DNA of 21,248 bases, taken from NCBI GenBank assembly GCA_003833135.1, contig QZLH01000067.1:74247-95494 (forward strand), in the 5' to 3' direction. Positions 1 through 8,580 of this stretch are shown here, piece after piece; positions within the stretch are counted from its first letter, which is position 1; the number at the start of each line of letters is the position of its first letter. Under the pieces are notes generated by a model, which saw only the letters and a list, made by a program, of their open reading frames with translations, ran no database searches and had not been told where the DNA came from. This DNA comes from Oehlia diaphana. Its lineage: Eukaryota > Glomeromycota > Glomeromycetes > Glomerales > Glomeraceae. A program made the translations under genes and the position numbers.

Positions 1-500
1 CTCGTAAATTTTCAAAATATTTTAACTGTAATATTACGCAGGTTTACAGTCTCGTAAATTTTCAAAATATTTTAACCGTAATATTACGCAGGTTTACAGT
101 CTCATAAATTTTCAAAATATTTTAACCGTAATATTATGCAGGTTTACAGTCTCGTAAATTTTCGAAATATTTTAACCGTAATATTATGCAGGTTTACAGT
201 CTCGTAAATTTTCAAAATATTTTAACCGTAATATTACGCAGGTTTACAATCTCGTAAATTTTTGAAATATTTCAACCGTAATATTACACAGGTTTACAGT
301 TTCGTAAATTTGCAGAATATTTTGACCGTAATATTGCGTAAATCTTACGATATTGAAAACTTGTGTAATATTTTAACCGTAATATCACATAAATCTTACG
401 AAATTGTAAACTTACGTAATATTTTAAAATTTTTCAAAATATTATGCCATAAACTTTCGTAAATTTACAAAATCGTAAACTTACGCAATTTTTTGCGCTA
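1..500. repeat. 50-bp minisatellite, degenerate at its right end
   Basis: Six consecutive 50-bp units (starting at 1, 51, 101, 151, 201 and 251) are nearly identical. Each begins with CTCGTAAATTTT and ends with CAGGTTTACAGT, with only scattered substitutions such as ACGCA/ATGCA. From about 301 the units diverge and the period becomes irregular, though words like TTTTAACCGTAATAT and CTTACG recur until about 500. The first unit starts at the window edge, so the array probably continues to the left. There are no spacers between units, so this is a tandem satellite and not a CRISPR. A 66-codon open frame inside it is only a product of the repeat. Confidence 0.95.
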
Positions 501-594
501 TAAAATTTTCTGATGTAAGACCTCTAAATTATAATAAAACATTAAAGAATGTTGTGAAATGTTTTTTAACATGTAATTTAACAAATAAAAAACG

Positions 595-753
595 TTTTGC
601 AACATTTTTTATTAAGTAATTTAATAAAAAAAGCACATTTATGCACTTTTTTTTAATTATTTTATTAATAGAAAATGTTGCAAAACCATTTTTATTAATA
701 ATTTCACAAAAAAAAAGTTTTTGCGCATTTTTTTAATAAAAAATGTTGCAAAA
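595..753. repeat. Inverted and direct repeats around TTTTGCAACATTTT
   Basis: A 22-bp arm at 595-616 is repeated in inverted orientation at 664-685 with two mismatches, enclosing an A/T-rich spacer that contains a smaller inverted pair (AAAAGCACA / TGCACTTTT). A third copy of the right arm lies at 733-753 in the same orientation as the second. This could be a tiny foldback element or a remnant terminal repeat. No coding potential is visible. Confidence 0.6.
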
Positions 754-858
754 ATATTAAAAACTGAACCAATAATCAGTTTTAGCAAAAACCGTGCTTT
801 AAAAGTAGATGAGCATAAAAATTTGGCTTACTTTTATTGAATATTAATAATATGGGAT

Positions 859-960
859 CAGTTCTAGTCTGAACTGGTCCTCAGATCTCAAACCGAAGAC
901 CATAAAGACTGGTCCTAAGACTGACATAAGACCAGTCTTTGTTAAGACTGATCTAATCCT
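859..960. repeat. ACTGGTC/GACCAGT-rich repeat cluster
   Basis: The tract contains several ACTGGTC or GACCAGT words, including a perfect 11-bp inverted pair (AAAGACTGGTC at 904-914 and GACCAGTCTTT at 930-940). The same vocabulary (ACTGGTTT, ACCGGTTT) reappears at 3395-3535. It abuts the 3' end of the broken effector-like gene and may be the edge of a repetitive element that truncated it; this is inference. Confidence 0.55.
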
Positions 961-1835
961 ACTTTTAATCCCTTAATAGTCCTTGTCTTTTGCCGTTTCT
1001 TTATTTTTTGCTCACTCAACAGAGAGCCGACAATGGTTAAGCTGATAATGAAGCTTATATCTCTTCTATAATATCCATAACAGACCAGTTTTGGAATATA
1101 CTTGCCTTAAATATCGGCTAGGTCTTTATAAATCTCAACTTTTTTTTGCATTTCTTTCAGAACATACAATGGAACCTTCGATAAATCTACACTCTTCAGA
1201 ACAATCATTTCACCACGAAATTTATATAAGAGTGTTTTTCCACTTCGTCCTTCACCTAGTATGCTCTTAAACTTGAAGTCTGTGAAGCTAAACTTTTGCT
1301 AGTTTACTAGGATGTTAGATGATTGTTGATTTGCAAAAGTGCCAAAAGTTGATTATTGATTTATTGAGGAGCTGAAAGTCAATTTTGAATGTAACCAAAG
1401 ATTACGTTAATTATTGTCTCCATGAACTGGCACTAGTACTTGAGGTTTAGGAGACTTGGGATTCTCTTTCACCCTTCAAGTTAGATAAGCATATGCCTTA
1501 AGTATAGGTGGAGTTTCAGATTGAAGTGAGAGAGTTTGAGATCTAGAGCTTTGCATGCTCACTTTTATTGTAGAAACTAATGATTATCATAGGTGATAAG
1601 AATACCATATCTAAATTTATTTTCTCCCATATAATTATAGATTTGCTGAATCAAATCCTTATCTATACTCGTATAATAAAATTCAGAAACGTCTCTTTGT
1701 TCATATTTTCCAAAACATGCTTTCTTTTAGCCTTCATTACCAAGATCAATAAATCTACAAGTGCCAGTTCTATGATAACTCCAGGAAACTATCAAGTCAT
1801 TATCATGACACCAGTTCCATTATATAATTTAACAT
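955..1835 (-). pseudogene. Broken PD-(D/E)XK nuclease-like plus kinase-like effector gene
   Basis: Reading the minus strand, the stretch from about 1770 to 1560 gives a peptide with KRKHVLENM, then IDKDLIQQIYNYM and FRYGILITYDNH. This resembles the PD-(D/E)XK-like domain of Crinkler/CR-type proteins that I recall as expanded in Rhizophagus. A linker follows (PPILKAYAYL near 1510). From about 1290 to 990 there is a protein-kinase-like N-lobe with a glycine loop GEGRSGKTLL, a VLK lysine and IPKLVCYGYY. It is clearly dead. In-frame stops lie at 1577-1579 (where the family has Trp), 1476-1478, 1299-1301 and 1107-1109; a one-base frameshift falls near 1690; and the kinase C-lobe (HRD and DFG motifs) is absent. 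The residue I would expect to be the catalytic Glu of the ExK motif reads Lys (MKAK). Family assignment is from memory; the breaks are seen directly. Confidence 0.7.
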
Positions 1836-1869
1836 GTAAATGACTCAGAAACAAGAAGAAAGACGTGGT

Positions 1870-2214
1870 ATTAAGATTATGTATATATGGTAATTAGATT
1901 ATATTGTGGTAATAAAAAGTATATTAACATAAAAAATACAAATATCAAGAAAGACTTAAAGACATAGCTAGAACATAAAAATGATATAAGAAATAATAAA
2001 ATGTTAAATTATATGTGGTATTTAAATCATATTATTTTAGATTATATGTGGTAATTAGATCACAGTATTTAGATCATATGTGGTATTCAAATTATATGTG
2101 ATATTCAGATTATATATGATATTTAGATTATATGTGATATTTAGATTACATGTGATACTATAATCTAGGATAAGTGGGATACCACATGCAATATGATCAT
2201 ATTGCATGTGGTAT
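1870..2214. repeat. 18-bp AT-rich satellite ending in a 36-bp palindrome
   Basis: Variants of AGATTATATGTGATATTT repeat through the tract, cleanly in phase at about 2085-2160 and more loosely before that (ATGTGGTATT, ATGTGGTAAT). At 2179-2214 it ends in a perfect 36-bp palindrome centred on TGATCA, whose arms contain the same ATGTGGTAT word. The palindrome could form a cruciform. No gene is visible. Confidence 0.75.
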
Positions 2215-2474
2215 TCTACTGATAGTTCATATATATTTCTGATTTCAAATCATTAGTTAAACTTATGTATACCATTAATTTGTATATATTTATAGTACAA
2301 TTGTTTTACAGTTTTTTTTTTAAAAAAATACTATTAGAATAAAAAATGCTTTTCAGCAGTATTAGTAATAAAAATTTTATATTGTAAGTGCATAAAATCT
2401 TTGTAATTTTGAGATCTATATGAGTTAGTTAACTTATGTATATAATATCATGTATAATTTATTATAGACTAACT
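2215..2474. other. AT-rich sequence, no feature recognised
   Basis: Low-complexity A/T sequence with homopolymer runs (T9 and A7 near 2310-2330). I see no open frame, splice-site pair or repeat that I can support. Confidence 0.6.
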
Positions 2475-2833
2475 TTACTAAAAATGACTGATTTTTTGAA
2501 ATATTTTTATAGACCTAGATACAATGGTTTTCAAAACAATTATGCAATTATTTTGTAAAATTTTTAAAATATATCAAGATATATTTGAGGTATTTTTAAG
2601 ATTAAAATATTAAAATAATATCAAAGTTAATTATATGATAATAATAAAATAATAGCAAAAATATTAAAAAATTATTGTGATTTTATTTTGAGTTATTTTT
2701 ATAGACCTAGATATAATATAATTACAAAATAATAATAAAAATATAATAAAAATATTTTAATGTATTAAATGTATTTTTATAGTATATTAAAATTATTACA
2801 AAATCATTTCAAAAAATTGACCATTTTTAGTAA
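2475..2833. mobile_element. Possible AT-rich non-autonomous inverted-repeat element
   Basis: A 28-bp arm at 2475-2502 (TTACTAAAAATGACTG...) matches the reverse complement of 2806-2833 with four adjacent mismatches. The interior has a 20-bp direct repeat (TATTTTTATAGACCTAGATA at 2502-2521 and 2694-2713) and no coding potential. Size and structure suit a MITE-like insertion, but no clean target-site duplication was found and AT-richness raises the chance of coincidence. Confidence 0.4.
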
Positions 2834-3394
2834 AAAAAGGAGTCTCTAAAGGACTAAGTTATTAACTACAGTGATTAACAGATTAGAGGATAGCCAAAAA
2901 TGACATAATTTAAATTTTAGGATTTTTGATTCTCTTTCTCATGTCATTATTCATTTTAGGAAATATAAAATTAAAACATAATTCTGGTTAGAATTATATT
3001 AATTACAAGTATCTAAAATAGATGTATAACATTATCATGGTCTTAACTCCCCTCTTCCTTTAGGAAATGATGTCATTTCTGGCTATTCCTTTATTTGTCA
3101 TATAACAAATTTATTGTAAGAAACAGGCGTTTTGAAAATTGAAATATAAATATATCAAATCTGTATCTAGACATTGCAAATAAAGTATTAATTGACAAGG
3201 CTGATACAATTAAAGGTCTAAAAGAGTATTATTTGTTGTAATACATTATTTGAAATATGCAATAATCTTATCTATCAATTATTTTATAAAAATTTTGTAA
3301 AATTTTAAAATTTTAATATAACATTTAAATAGAATTATAATGAAATATAAAAAATATAACAAATATTATCAATAAATGGATTTTATTTTTAACT
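2834..3394. other. AT-rich intergenic DNA, nothing recognised
   Basis: No open frame of useful length, tRNA or clear repeat was seen. Confidence 0.5.
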
Positions 3395-3540
3395 GGGTTA
3401 GAATTCTAATCTGGTTTGTATTTAAAGACCAGATTTTTATTAGAAATTAGTTTACTGAAAGAAATGGGTTAAGACCGGTTTATATAAAGTTGGACTGGTT
3501 TGAAACTGGTTTCAAATCCCATGACCGGTTTGAAGCACTA
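3395..3540. repeat. ACTGGTTT/ACCGGTTT-rich repeat tract
   Basis: At least six copies of CTGG/CCGG-centred words (ACTGGGTT, TCTGGTTTG, GACCGGTTT, ACTGGTTTG, ACTGGTTTC, GACCGGTTTG) are packed into 145 bp, with a small palindrome TTAGAATTCTAA. The wording matches the 859-960 cluster on the far side of the pseudogene, so both may derive from one repeat family. Confidence 0.45.
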
Positions 3541-3759
3541 CTAAAATCATATATGAATTTTTTGCAGTAAACATAAATTAAATATTTAAACATGTTTAAT
3601 TTTTTATTTTGACAAAATTTTTATGGAATAGAAATAATAGAAGTAAGGGTGCTGTCAGATATTACCTAATATTTTGGGGGAGGGGGGTAACTAAAGATCT
3701 TAGGTTACATATAATACTATATAAGGAATTATATATACTAGGAAACAGGAACCGTTGTA

Positions 3760-3956
3760 AGTCCGGAGCGAGGTAAGATGTAGCGATATTCTACTAAATA
3801 GCAGCATAACGCCTTGGAATTCCGGTAATTTTCTGCTGATTAGCAGCATAACGCCTTGGAATTCCTGGACAGAGAAACACGTGATTGAAAATTTACACGT
3901 TATTTCCATAGATCATCATAGCGCGTAGACATATATAGTCCTTCGCTTCGCTCCAG
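3760..3956. repeat. Small repeat block with a 25-bp direct repeat and AGTCCTTCGC-type ends
   Basis: An identical 25-bp word beginning TAGCAGCATAACGCC occurs at 3799-3823 and 3841-3865, 42 bp apart. The block is flanked by AGTCCGGAGCGAGG at 3760 and by AGTCCTTCGCTTCGCTCCAG at 3937-3956, partly complementary to each other and related to the ends of the element at 6380-6503. A 69-codon minus-strand frame across it only translates the direct repeat. It is GC-richer than its surroundings. A CACGTG lies at 3878-3883. Confidence 0.5.
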
Positions 3957-3959
3957 CCA

Positions 3960-4600
3960 CTTTCAATAACTTATACTTTAAATGTAATTTCATATTTTAT
4001 CTAGTATTTCTGCTTTATTTTTATTGGTTTTTTGATAGTATAAGATATCAAACTAAGTTATTGCCTTGTTGAAGGCTTGAAGCTAGTAAATTTACTTAGT
4101 ACTCAATAAAACTAGAAAACTAGTTCCATTTGATACAATTTTTGAGGCTGTTATTATGACATCATATATGTTAAGTAATACAGTTTATTTTTACCAAAAG
4201 TAAGTTTCTTTTTCCCTTTTTTGTAATTAATAGATATTTTATTTGATATTTGAGACGAAATTTCGGTATTGAATGAATGAATTGTGGTAAATATGGAATT
4301 GCTGAAATTCGATATAAAATATTAATTTTTAACTGCCGATCACGCGTGAATATATTAGTTGAACAAGAGATTTTTAAAATTTTAAAATATCTTATGTACT
4401 CTAATAATTTAGTTTATTTTGAACAGACTATTGAATCAAAGTACCACACTTAAAATAGATTATATTTTCCACATAAATTATTTATTTAATGACTATCATA
4501 AATCAGAATTTCCATATATTAAATCCCTCTGTACTCAAGGGTATTAGCTGGGAAAGGTTTAACTACTGTACAGTATTATTCAAAAGATATAAAAAATAAC
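3960..4600. other. Intergenic DNA downstream of array copy 1
   Basis: AT-rich DNA without a supported gene. The last 80 bp (from about 4520) form the 3' flank of copy 1 and share the word CAAAAGATATAA with the 3' flank of copy 2, so part of the 3' UTR was duplicated with the gene. Confidence 0.5.
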
Positions 4601-4607
4601 AGTTCAG

Positions 4608-5533
4608 TTATGCCTCTAAAAATTGCTTTTTGTTTACAACTAATTCTTGTACAGTTGAATTTTCATAATCTCTAATCATTGATTCATATAATCTATAAAA
4701 GAATCTGAAGAAAAGTACCAATAAAGTCAAGAATAAACTTGTCACGGGAATTGCATAAAACTCTGTTAAGGCCAAAACACAGTTAAGCTATAATAAAAAT
4801 GTTTTTTTTTTTAGTCATTATAAATGAAACATTTATAAATAATATGTATACTTGTTAAAAAAGTTTCATGCTTACCAAAAGAAATAATCGAGGAATATCT
4901 CCAAGAACCAAACTAATCACACTTGCGTGAATGATTTTCTTCTCGACAGTAAAAGATAATTTCGCATCAAATATATCCATATAATTAAATTTACAATTTA
5001 AAACATGCAATACATTAAGATTAACTAATGAACACAATACAAGAAATATAATAAAAACGTTATGTTCTTGGAACCATGCACGAAATTGTTCATTATTATT
5101 AATTTCTCGTCGTAATATGGTGACAGTAAGTATAAAATTGAAAAATATCATAACGGACATTAACGGTATACTACAAAAAAAAAACCACTATTTAGACAAA
5201 ATTGAGGAAGTCGGTTAATTAAATGACGTAATTGACATTACATAATCACGAGAGTAGGCTGCATGTCAGTTGTAGAGATCCATATAGTGAAAATTATGTA
5301 GAAAACCCAATCATAAATCATCAATAAAGTGTTAAATATAATAAAATTATTATGCTATAAGAAAAATCAATTTAAAACGTCAAGTAATAATAATTTACGT
5401 TTGAAAAATTAATTAATTTGTTATTACTTACGTTTTTATTCTTACAAACTCCAAAAATATACGCAGATAAGATTAAAAGTAACCCTCCAACAAGAAGGGA
5501 TACCGTTGTAATGATCTCTGTTAAGTCACTCAT
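4608..5533 (-). CDS. Array copy 1: multi-pass membrane protein, 4 exons
   Basis: Spliced model, 229 aa: exons 5533-5432, 5354-5242, 5170-4876 and 4787-4608 (phases 0, 2, 0), with donors GTAAGT, GTAATG and GTAAGC and acceptors all TAG. The start is supported because MSDLTEII and all exon borders recur in the paralogues. Exon 1 holds one membrane segment (LLVGGLLLILSAYIFGV), exon 2 a second (NTLLMIYDWVFYIIFTIW), exon 3 three more separated by a charged conserved segment RREINNNEQFRAWFQEH, and exon 4 a sixth plus a hydrophilic tail (YRLYESMIRDYENSTVQEL). After segment 2 it has a copy-specific stretch (STTDMQPTLV). Its exon 3 differs most from the other copies (VFIIFLVLCSLV instead of VFCMFIAFCSLG). 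I recall similar proteins in Rhizophagus but know of no function. No enzyme or transport motif is visible. Confidence 0.8.
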
Positions 5534-5813
5534 TTTTAATATATTTTAAAAGGACAAAGGAATTGGTTTCAAGAAGCCAAAAGAAAACAATTGACTTAAT
5601 ATTAAATGAGTGAGCGGAATTTAATATTTATAATAAAAATGATACTTCTATTTGACTAAAAATAACAACTTCGTTTTTAGAAGTTCTTTTTTTATAGATA
5701 AATGATAATAAATTTTTGATTAAGAATATTCTTTTTAAGTAAAAATCATTAACATATTGCATTGCATAACATAATTACACTAAAATATTCATTTCGAATT
5801 TTTAAAAAAGGAA
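5534..5813. other. 5' leader of array copy 1
   Basis: This upstream sequence is shared with the other copies, including the words GACTAAAAATA and AATTTAATATTTATAATAAAAA. It probably contains the 5' UTR of the minus-strand gene. Confidence 0.45.
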
Positions 5814-5838
5814 TCGGGCAATTTTACATAAATAGAAC
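5814..5838 (-). promoter_or_regulatory. Conserved promoter block of copy 1 (ATCGGGCA, ACATAAATAGAAC)
   Basis: A block reading ATCGGGCA followed by ACATAAATAGAAC on the plus strand recurs upstream of copies 2 and 3 as GTATAAATAGAA. Read in the direction of the genes it gives TATTTATA (here TATTTATG), a plausible TATA-type core. It lies about 290 bp before the start codon. The role is inferred from conservation. Confidence 0.45.
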
Positions 5839-5953
5839 AGTTTTTAATCCACCAAGAAATAAAGGGGTAGATTGTCAATCTTAAAAAATTTCCATGAAAT
5901 ATCCTCCCTTCATGTACATAATGAGTTAAAAAAAATGTTCAAAAATAGGTCAT

Positions 5954-5977
5954 CATGTGAAATTCTATTATCACGTG
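5954..5977. promoter_or_regulatory. Paired E-box, copy 1 (CATGTG + CACGTG)
   Basis: CATGTG at 5954 and CACGTG at 5972 are 18 bp apart start to start, about 420 bp upstream of the copy 1 start codon. The same pair with the same spacing occurs at copies 2 and 3, where both boxes are perfect CACGTG. CACGTG is the classic target of fungal bHLH factors (Pho4/Cbf1 type); which factor binds here is unknown. Confidence 0.6.
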
Positions 5978-6379
5978 GGACGTGGGTTTATGAATTAATG
6001 AATTACTTTATTATAGTCAACTAAAGGATATCGAAACAATATCTTTGAAACTAAAAAATTTAAGATCCATCGGATAAACCATAATTATTTTTTTTTATGA
6101 TTCTAGAAATCCGGTCACAGAACGATCTGTCTCAAATTCGTCATCGATTAGATATAACAACAAATGGAGTAACGTCATGATGATGATTCTTATGTTTTAA
6201 AAAGCGAATGTAAACCGCAAAGGGAAATATGTTATTTTTTAACTGAGATTTCTATTGATTATAAAATGGGACAACAGGCACTACTACTATTAAAGAGGGA
6301 ACAATCCGGAGCACAGGTGTAACTAAAGAAAGTAAGCAGCAGCATCTGCGGACAACCGGACATTTTGTGTTACCCCAGT
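5978..6379. other. Far upstream flank of copy 1, homologous to that of copy 4
   Basis: Segments here (AACAATATCTTTGAA near 6030, AAATGGGACA near 6260) match the flank of copy 4 at about 11725-11940 (GACAATATCTTTGAA, AAATGGGACA) in the same order. Copies 2 and 3 lack them. No gene seen. Confidence 0.45.
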
Positions 6380-6503
6380 AGTCCTTCGCGGCTTCGCTTC
6401 GCACCAGACTAATTATATGTAAAAAAGATTGTGTAACTTGTTATTTATAATTTCTTGTTCTCTGAATATAATTAGTCCGAAGCGTAGCGATTAGCGAAGG
6501 ACT
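6380..6503. mobile_element. MITE-like foldback element with AGTCCTTCGC termini
   Basis: The ends are imperfect inverted repeats of about 38 bp: AGTCCTTCGCGGC...GACTAATTATAT from 6380, and the reverse complement of ATATAATTAGTC...GCGAAGGACT ending at 6503. The 124-bp unit has no open frame. Related ends occur at 3760 and 3937. No target-site duplication could be recognised, so mobility is inferred from structure and recurrence. Confidence 0.55.
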
Positions 6504-6917
6504 GTTTATGTTTTATCGATAGTATAAACTAAGTTGCCAATTTCAATAGAACCAGCATCAAAGCTGTTATATCACACATCCCACCAAAATGTTTCTTTTT
6601 CTTTTTTTTTGGTACGAACAACAAATATTATAATTGTTTTTGGTTATTCTATTTTAAATTTCCTGCATACTATATGTGTTATGAATTTTATAACATAAAT
6701 AAATTTTAATAGTCTTACTGTAGTGTTTACCAATCAAAAAACGCAAAATTTAACGCGCGAACAATGTAAACAATAGTATTAAACATGCTTCCTCAGGTTT
6801 TTTTTACATATATGGTATGATATTTACAAAATGCAGTGCTTGTATATTTATTGCCAATGACATGCATATTTAGATTTTTTAATATAGCAAACAAACAAGA
6901 AATTTGTAATAGTTATT
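6504..6917. other. Intergenic DNA, nothing recognised
   Basis: AT-rich, with homopolymer T runs near 6597 and 6798. No gene or repeat that I can support. Confidence 0.5.
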
Positions 6918-6977
6918 TCACGGGAAGCCGTAGATATCATTGATCATCAGATCAATGATATCTACGGCTTCCCGTGA
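6918..6977. repeat. Perfect 28-bp inverted repeat with a 4-nt loop
   Basis: Arms at 6918-6945 and 6950-6977 are perfect reverse complements around ATCA. The stem starts TCACGGGAAGCCGTAGATATC, much GC-richer than its surroundings, and would form a very stable hairpin or cruciform. There is no U-run typical of a terminator and no adjacent gene, so its role is unknown. Confidence 0.95.
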
Positions 6978-7307
6978 TCGAATCTAGAATAATTACTCTA
7001 ATAATAAATAAATTTAATAAATTTAATTTTTCGTAAACATACTATTGAATCGCTATTTTAAAAAAAAAAAGTGAAATGATATTTCGTCATTTCAAAAATT
7101 ATAATTATTACTACATTATTATTATTGTAATTATTTCAAGAATAAACAAAATATAAATGCGGAGAGGATTCTATATATCTATAATCATGATTCACTTAAC
7201 CTAATTTTTAAATCCAATAGATCTAACTGTAAACTCTACTCTATATTCAAAAGATATAATGCATTAATGCATATGAAAAGTAAAATATAATAATAAGAGA
7301 CAATCAG
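6978..7307. other. 3' flank of array copy 2
   Basis: AT-rich. The part from about 7180 (CATGATTCACTT...AAATCCAATAGATCTAACTGT) loosely matches the flank downstream of copy 3 near 8870-8900, so it belongs to the duplicated unit. No further gene seen. Confidence 0.45.
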
Positions 7308-8207
7308 TTATGCCTCTGAAAATTGTTTTTTGCTTATAACCAATTCTTGTACAGTTGGGTTTTCATAATCTCTAATCATTGATTCATATAATCTATAAAA
7401 GAATCCGAAGAAAAGTACCAATAAAGTCAAGAATAAACTTGTCATAGGAATTGCACTAAATTCTGAATTTAAATTAATGTAAGTCTATATAAATAAAAAA
7501 AAGTTTTTTTTTTTAGTCATTATTATACTTATTTTTATACAAAAGTTTAAGTTTCATGCTTACCAAAAGGTAAAATCGAGGAATATCTCCAATAATTAAA
7601 CTAATCACACTTGCGTGAATGATTTTTTTCTCGACAGTAGAAGATAATTTTGCATCAAATATATCCATATAATTAAATTTACAATTTAAAACGTGCAATA
7701 CATTAAGATTACCTAATGAACAAAATGCAATAAACATACAAAAAACTTTATGTTCTTGGAACCATGCATGAAATTGTTCATTATTATTAATTTCTCGTCG
7801 TAATATGGTGAAAGTAAGTATAAAATTGAAAATAATCATAATGGATATATACGGTAAACTAAAAAAAAAATACTATTTTAAAAATTGGTTAATTTAATGA
7901 CATTTAAATAATTAAGGGAATACAATTCTTCAGGACAGCAAAGATCCATACCAATATAGTGAAAATTATGTAGAAAAACCAATCATAAATCATCAATAAA
8001 GTATTAAATATAATAAAATTATTATGCTATAAGAAAAATAAATTAAATCGTCAATAATTAATAATTATCGTTTAAAAAAGATTGATTTATTTTATTATAA
8101 CTTACGCTTTTATTCTTACAGACTCCAAAAATATACGTAGAAAAGATTAATAAAAACCCTCCAACAAGAAGGGACACCGTTATAATTATCTCAGTTAAGT
8201 CGCTCAT
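7308..8207 (-). CDS. Array copy 2: membrane protein with altered exon 2/3 splice junction
   Basis: The exon 1 (8207-8106), exon 3 body and exon 4 (7484-7308) equivalents are intact and match the paralogues, including MSDLTEII, RREINNNEQF, FNYMDIFDAKL and the YRLYESMIRDYE tail. Exon 2 starts at 8026, but the GTAATG donor used by the other copies is replaced by TTAAATG, and that frame then meets a stop. No in-phase GT donor fits the usual acceptor at 7859-7861. One frame-preserving solution is the donor GTATGG after 7952 joined to a TAG acceptor 14-15 nt further upstream (exon from 7872), which inserts YFFFS and gives about 220 aa. Without it the gene would be non-functional. The copy-specific segment after membrane segment 2 differs from the other copies whichever way it is spliced. 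Confidence 0.6.
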
Positions 8208-8483
8208 TTTTAGTATATTTCAGTTTTTTTAAAAAAGGGCAAAAAAATTGATTTAATATCAAAATGAGTCGAGCAGAATTTTAATATTTATAATAAAAAA
8301 TGATGCTGTTTGTTTGACTAAAAATAAATACTGTTTTTAGAAAATTCTTTTTTTATTTTGATAAAATGGTATAAATTTCCTGTTTAAGACCATTCTTTTT
8401 TAGTAAAGTTCATTGACTTTATGCATTGCATAGCATAATGATTCAAATTTTATTGCGTAATATTAAAAAAGAAATCGGTCATT
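8208..8483. other. 5' leader of array copy 2
   Basis: Homologous to the leader of copy 1 (TTTAATATTTATAATAAAAAATGAT, GACTAAAAATAA). No separate gene. Confidence 0.45.
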
Positions 8484-8496
8484 GTATAAATAGAAC
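8484..8496 (-). promoter_or_regulatory. Conserved GTATAAATAGAAC block, copy 2
   Basis: Same block as upstream of copies 1 and 3, preceded by ATCGGTCA and followed by a CAATCC word. It lies about 280 bp before the start codon and reads TATTTATA in the gene's direction. Confidence 0.45.
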
Positions 8497-8556
8497 CAGG
8501 TTTTCAATCCACCTTTAAAAGTCAATTTAAAATATAAATGTTCAAAAATAGGTCAT

Positions 8557-8580
8557 CACGTGAGATGCTGCTGTCACGTG
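8557..8580. promoter_or_regulatory. Paired E-box, copy 2 (CACGTG x2)
   Basis: Two perfect CACGTG palindromes at 8557-8562 and 8575-8580, again 18 bp apart, in the context GGTCATCACGTGAGAT. About 350 bp upstream of the copy 2 start codon. Confidence 0.65.

Noticed and set aside
1..300. CRISPR array
   Set aside because: Units are contiguous with no unique spacers, and the surroundings are eukaryotic.
262..462. 66-codon plus-strand open frame
   Set aside because: It lies within the minisatellite and simply translates its units; no independent support.
1580..1843. 87-codon plus-strand open frame
   Set aside because: It is antisense to the nuclease-like part of the pseudogene, whose minus-strand reading has recognisable motifs.
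3878..3883. Single CACGTG sites at 3878 and 15763
   Set aside because: They lack the 18-bp partner and the shared context, so they are not counted as part of the array module.
3700..3909. 69-codon minus-strand open frame with two EFQGVMLL repeats
   Set aside because: The peptide repeat is the direct 25-bp DNA repeat; no start context, paralogue or domain.
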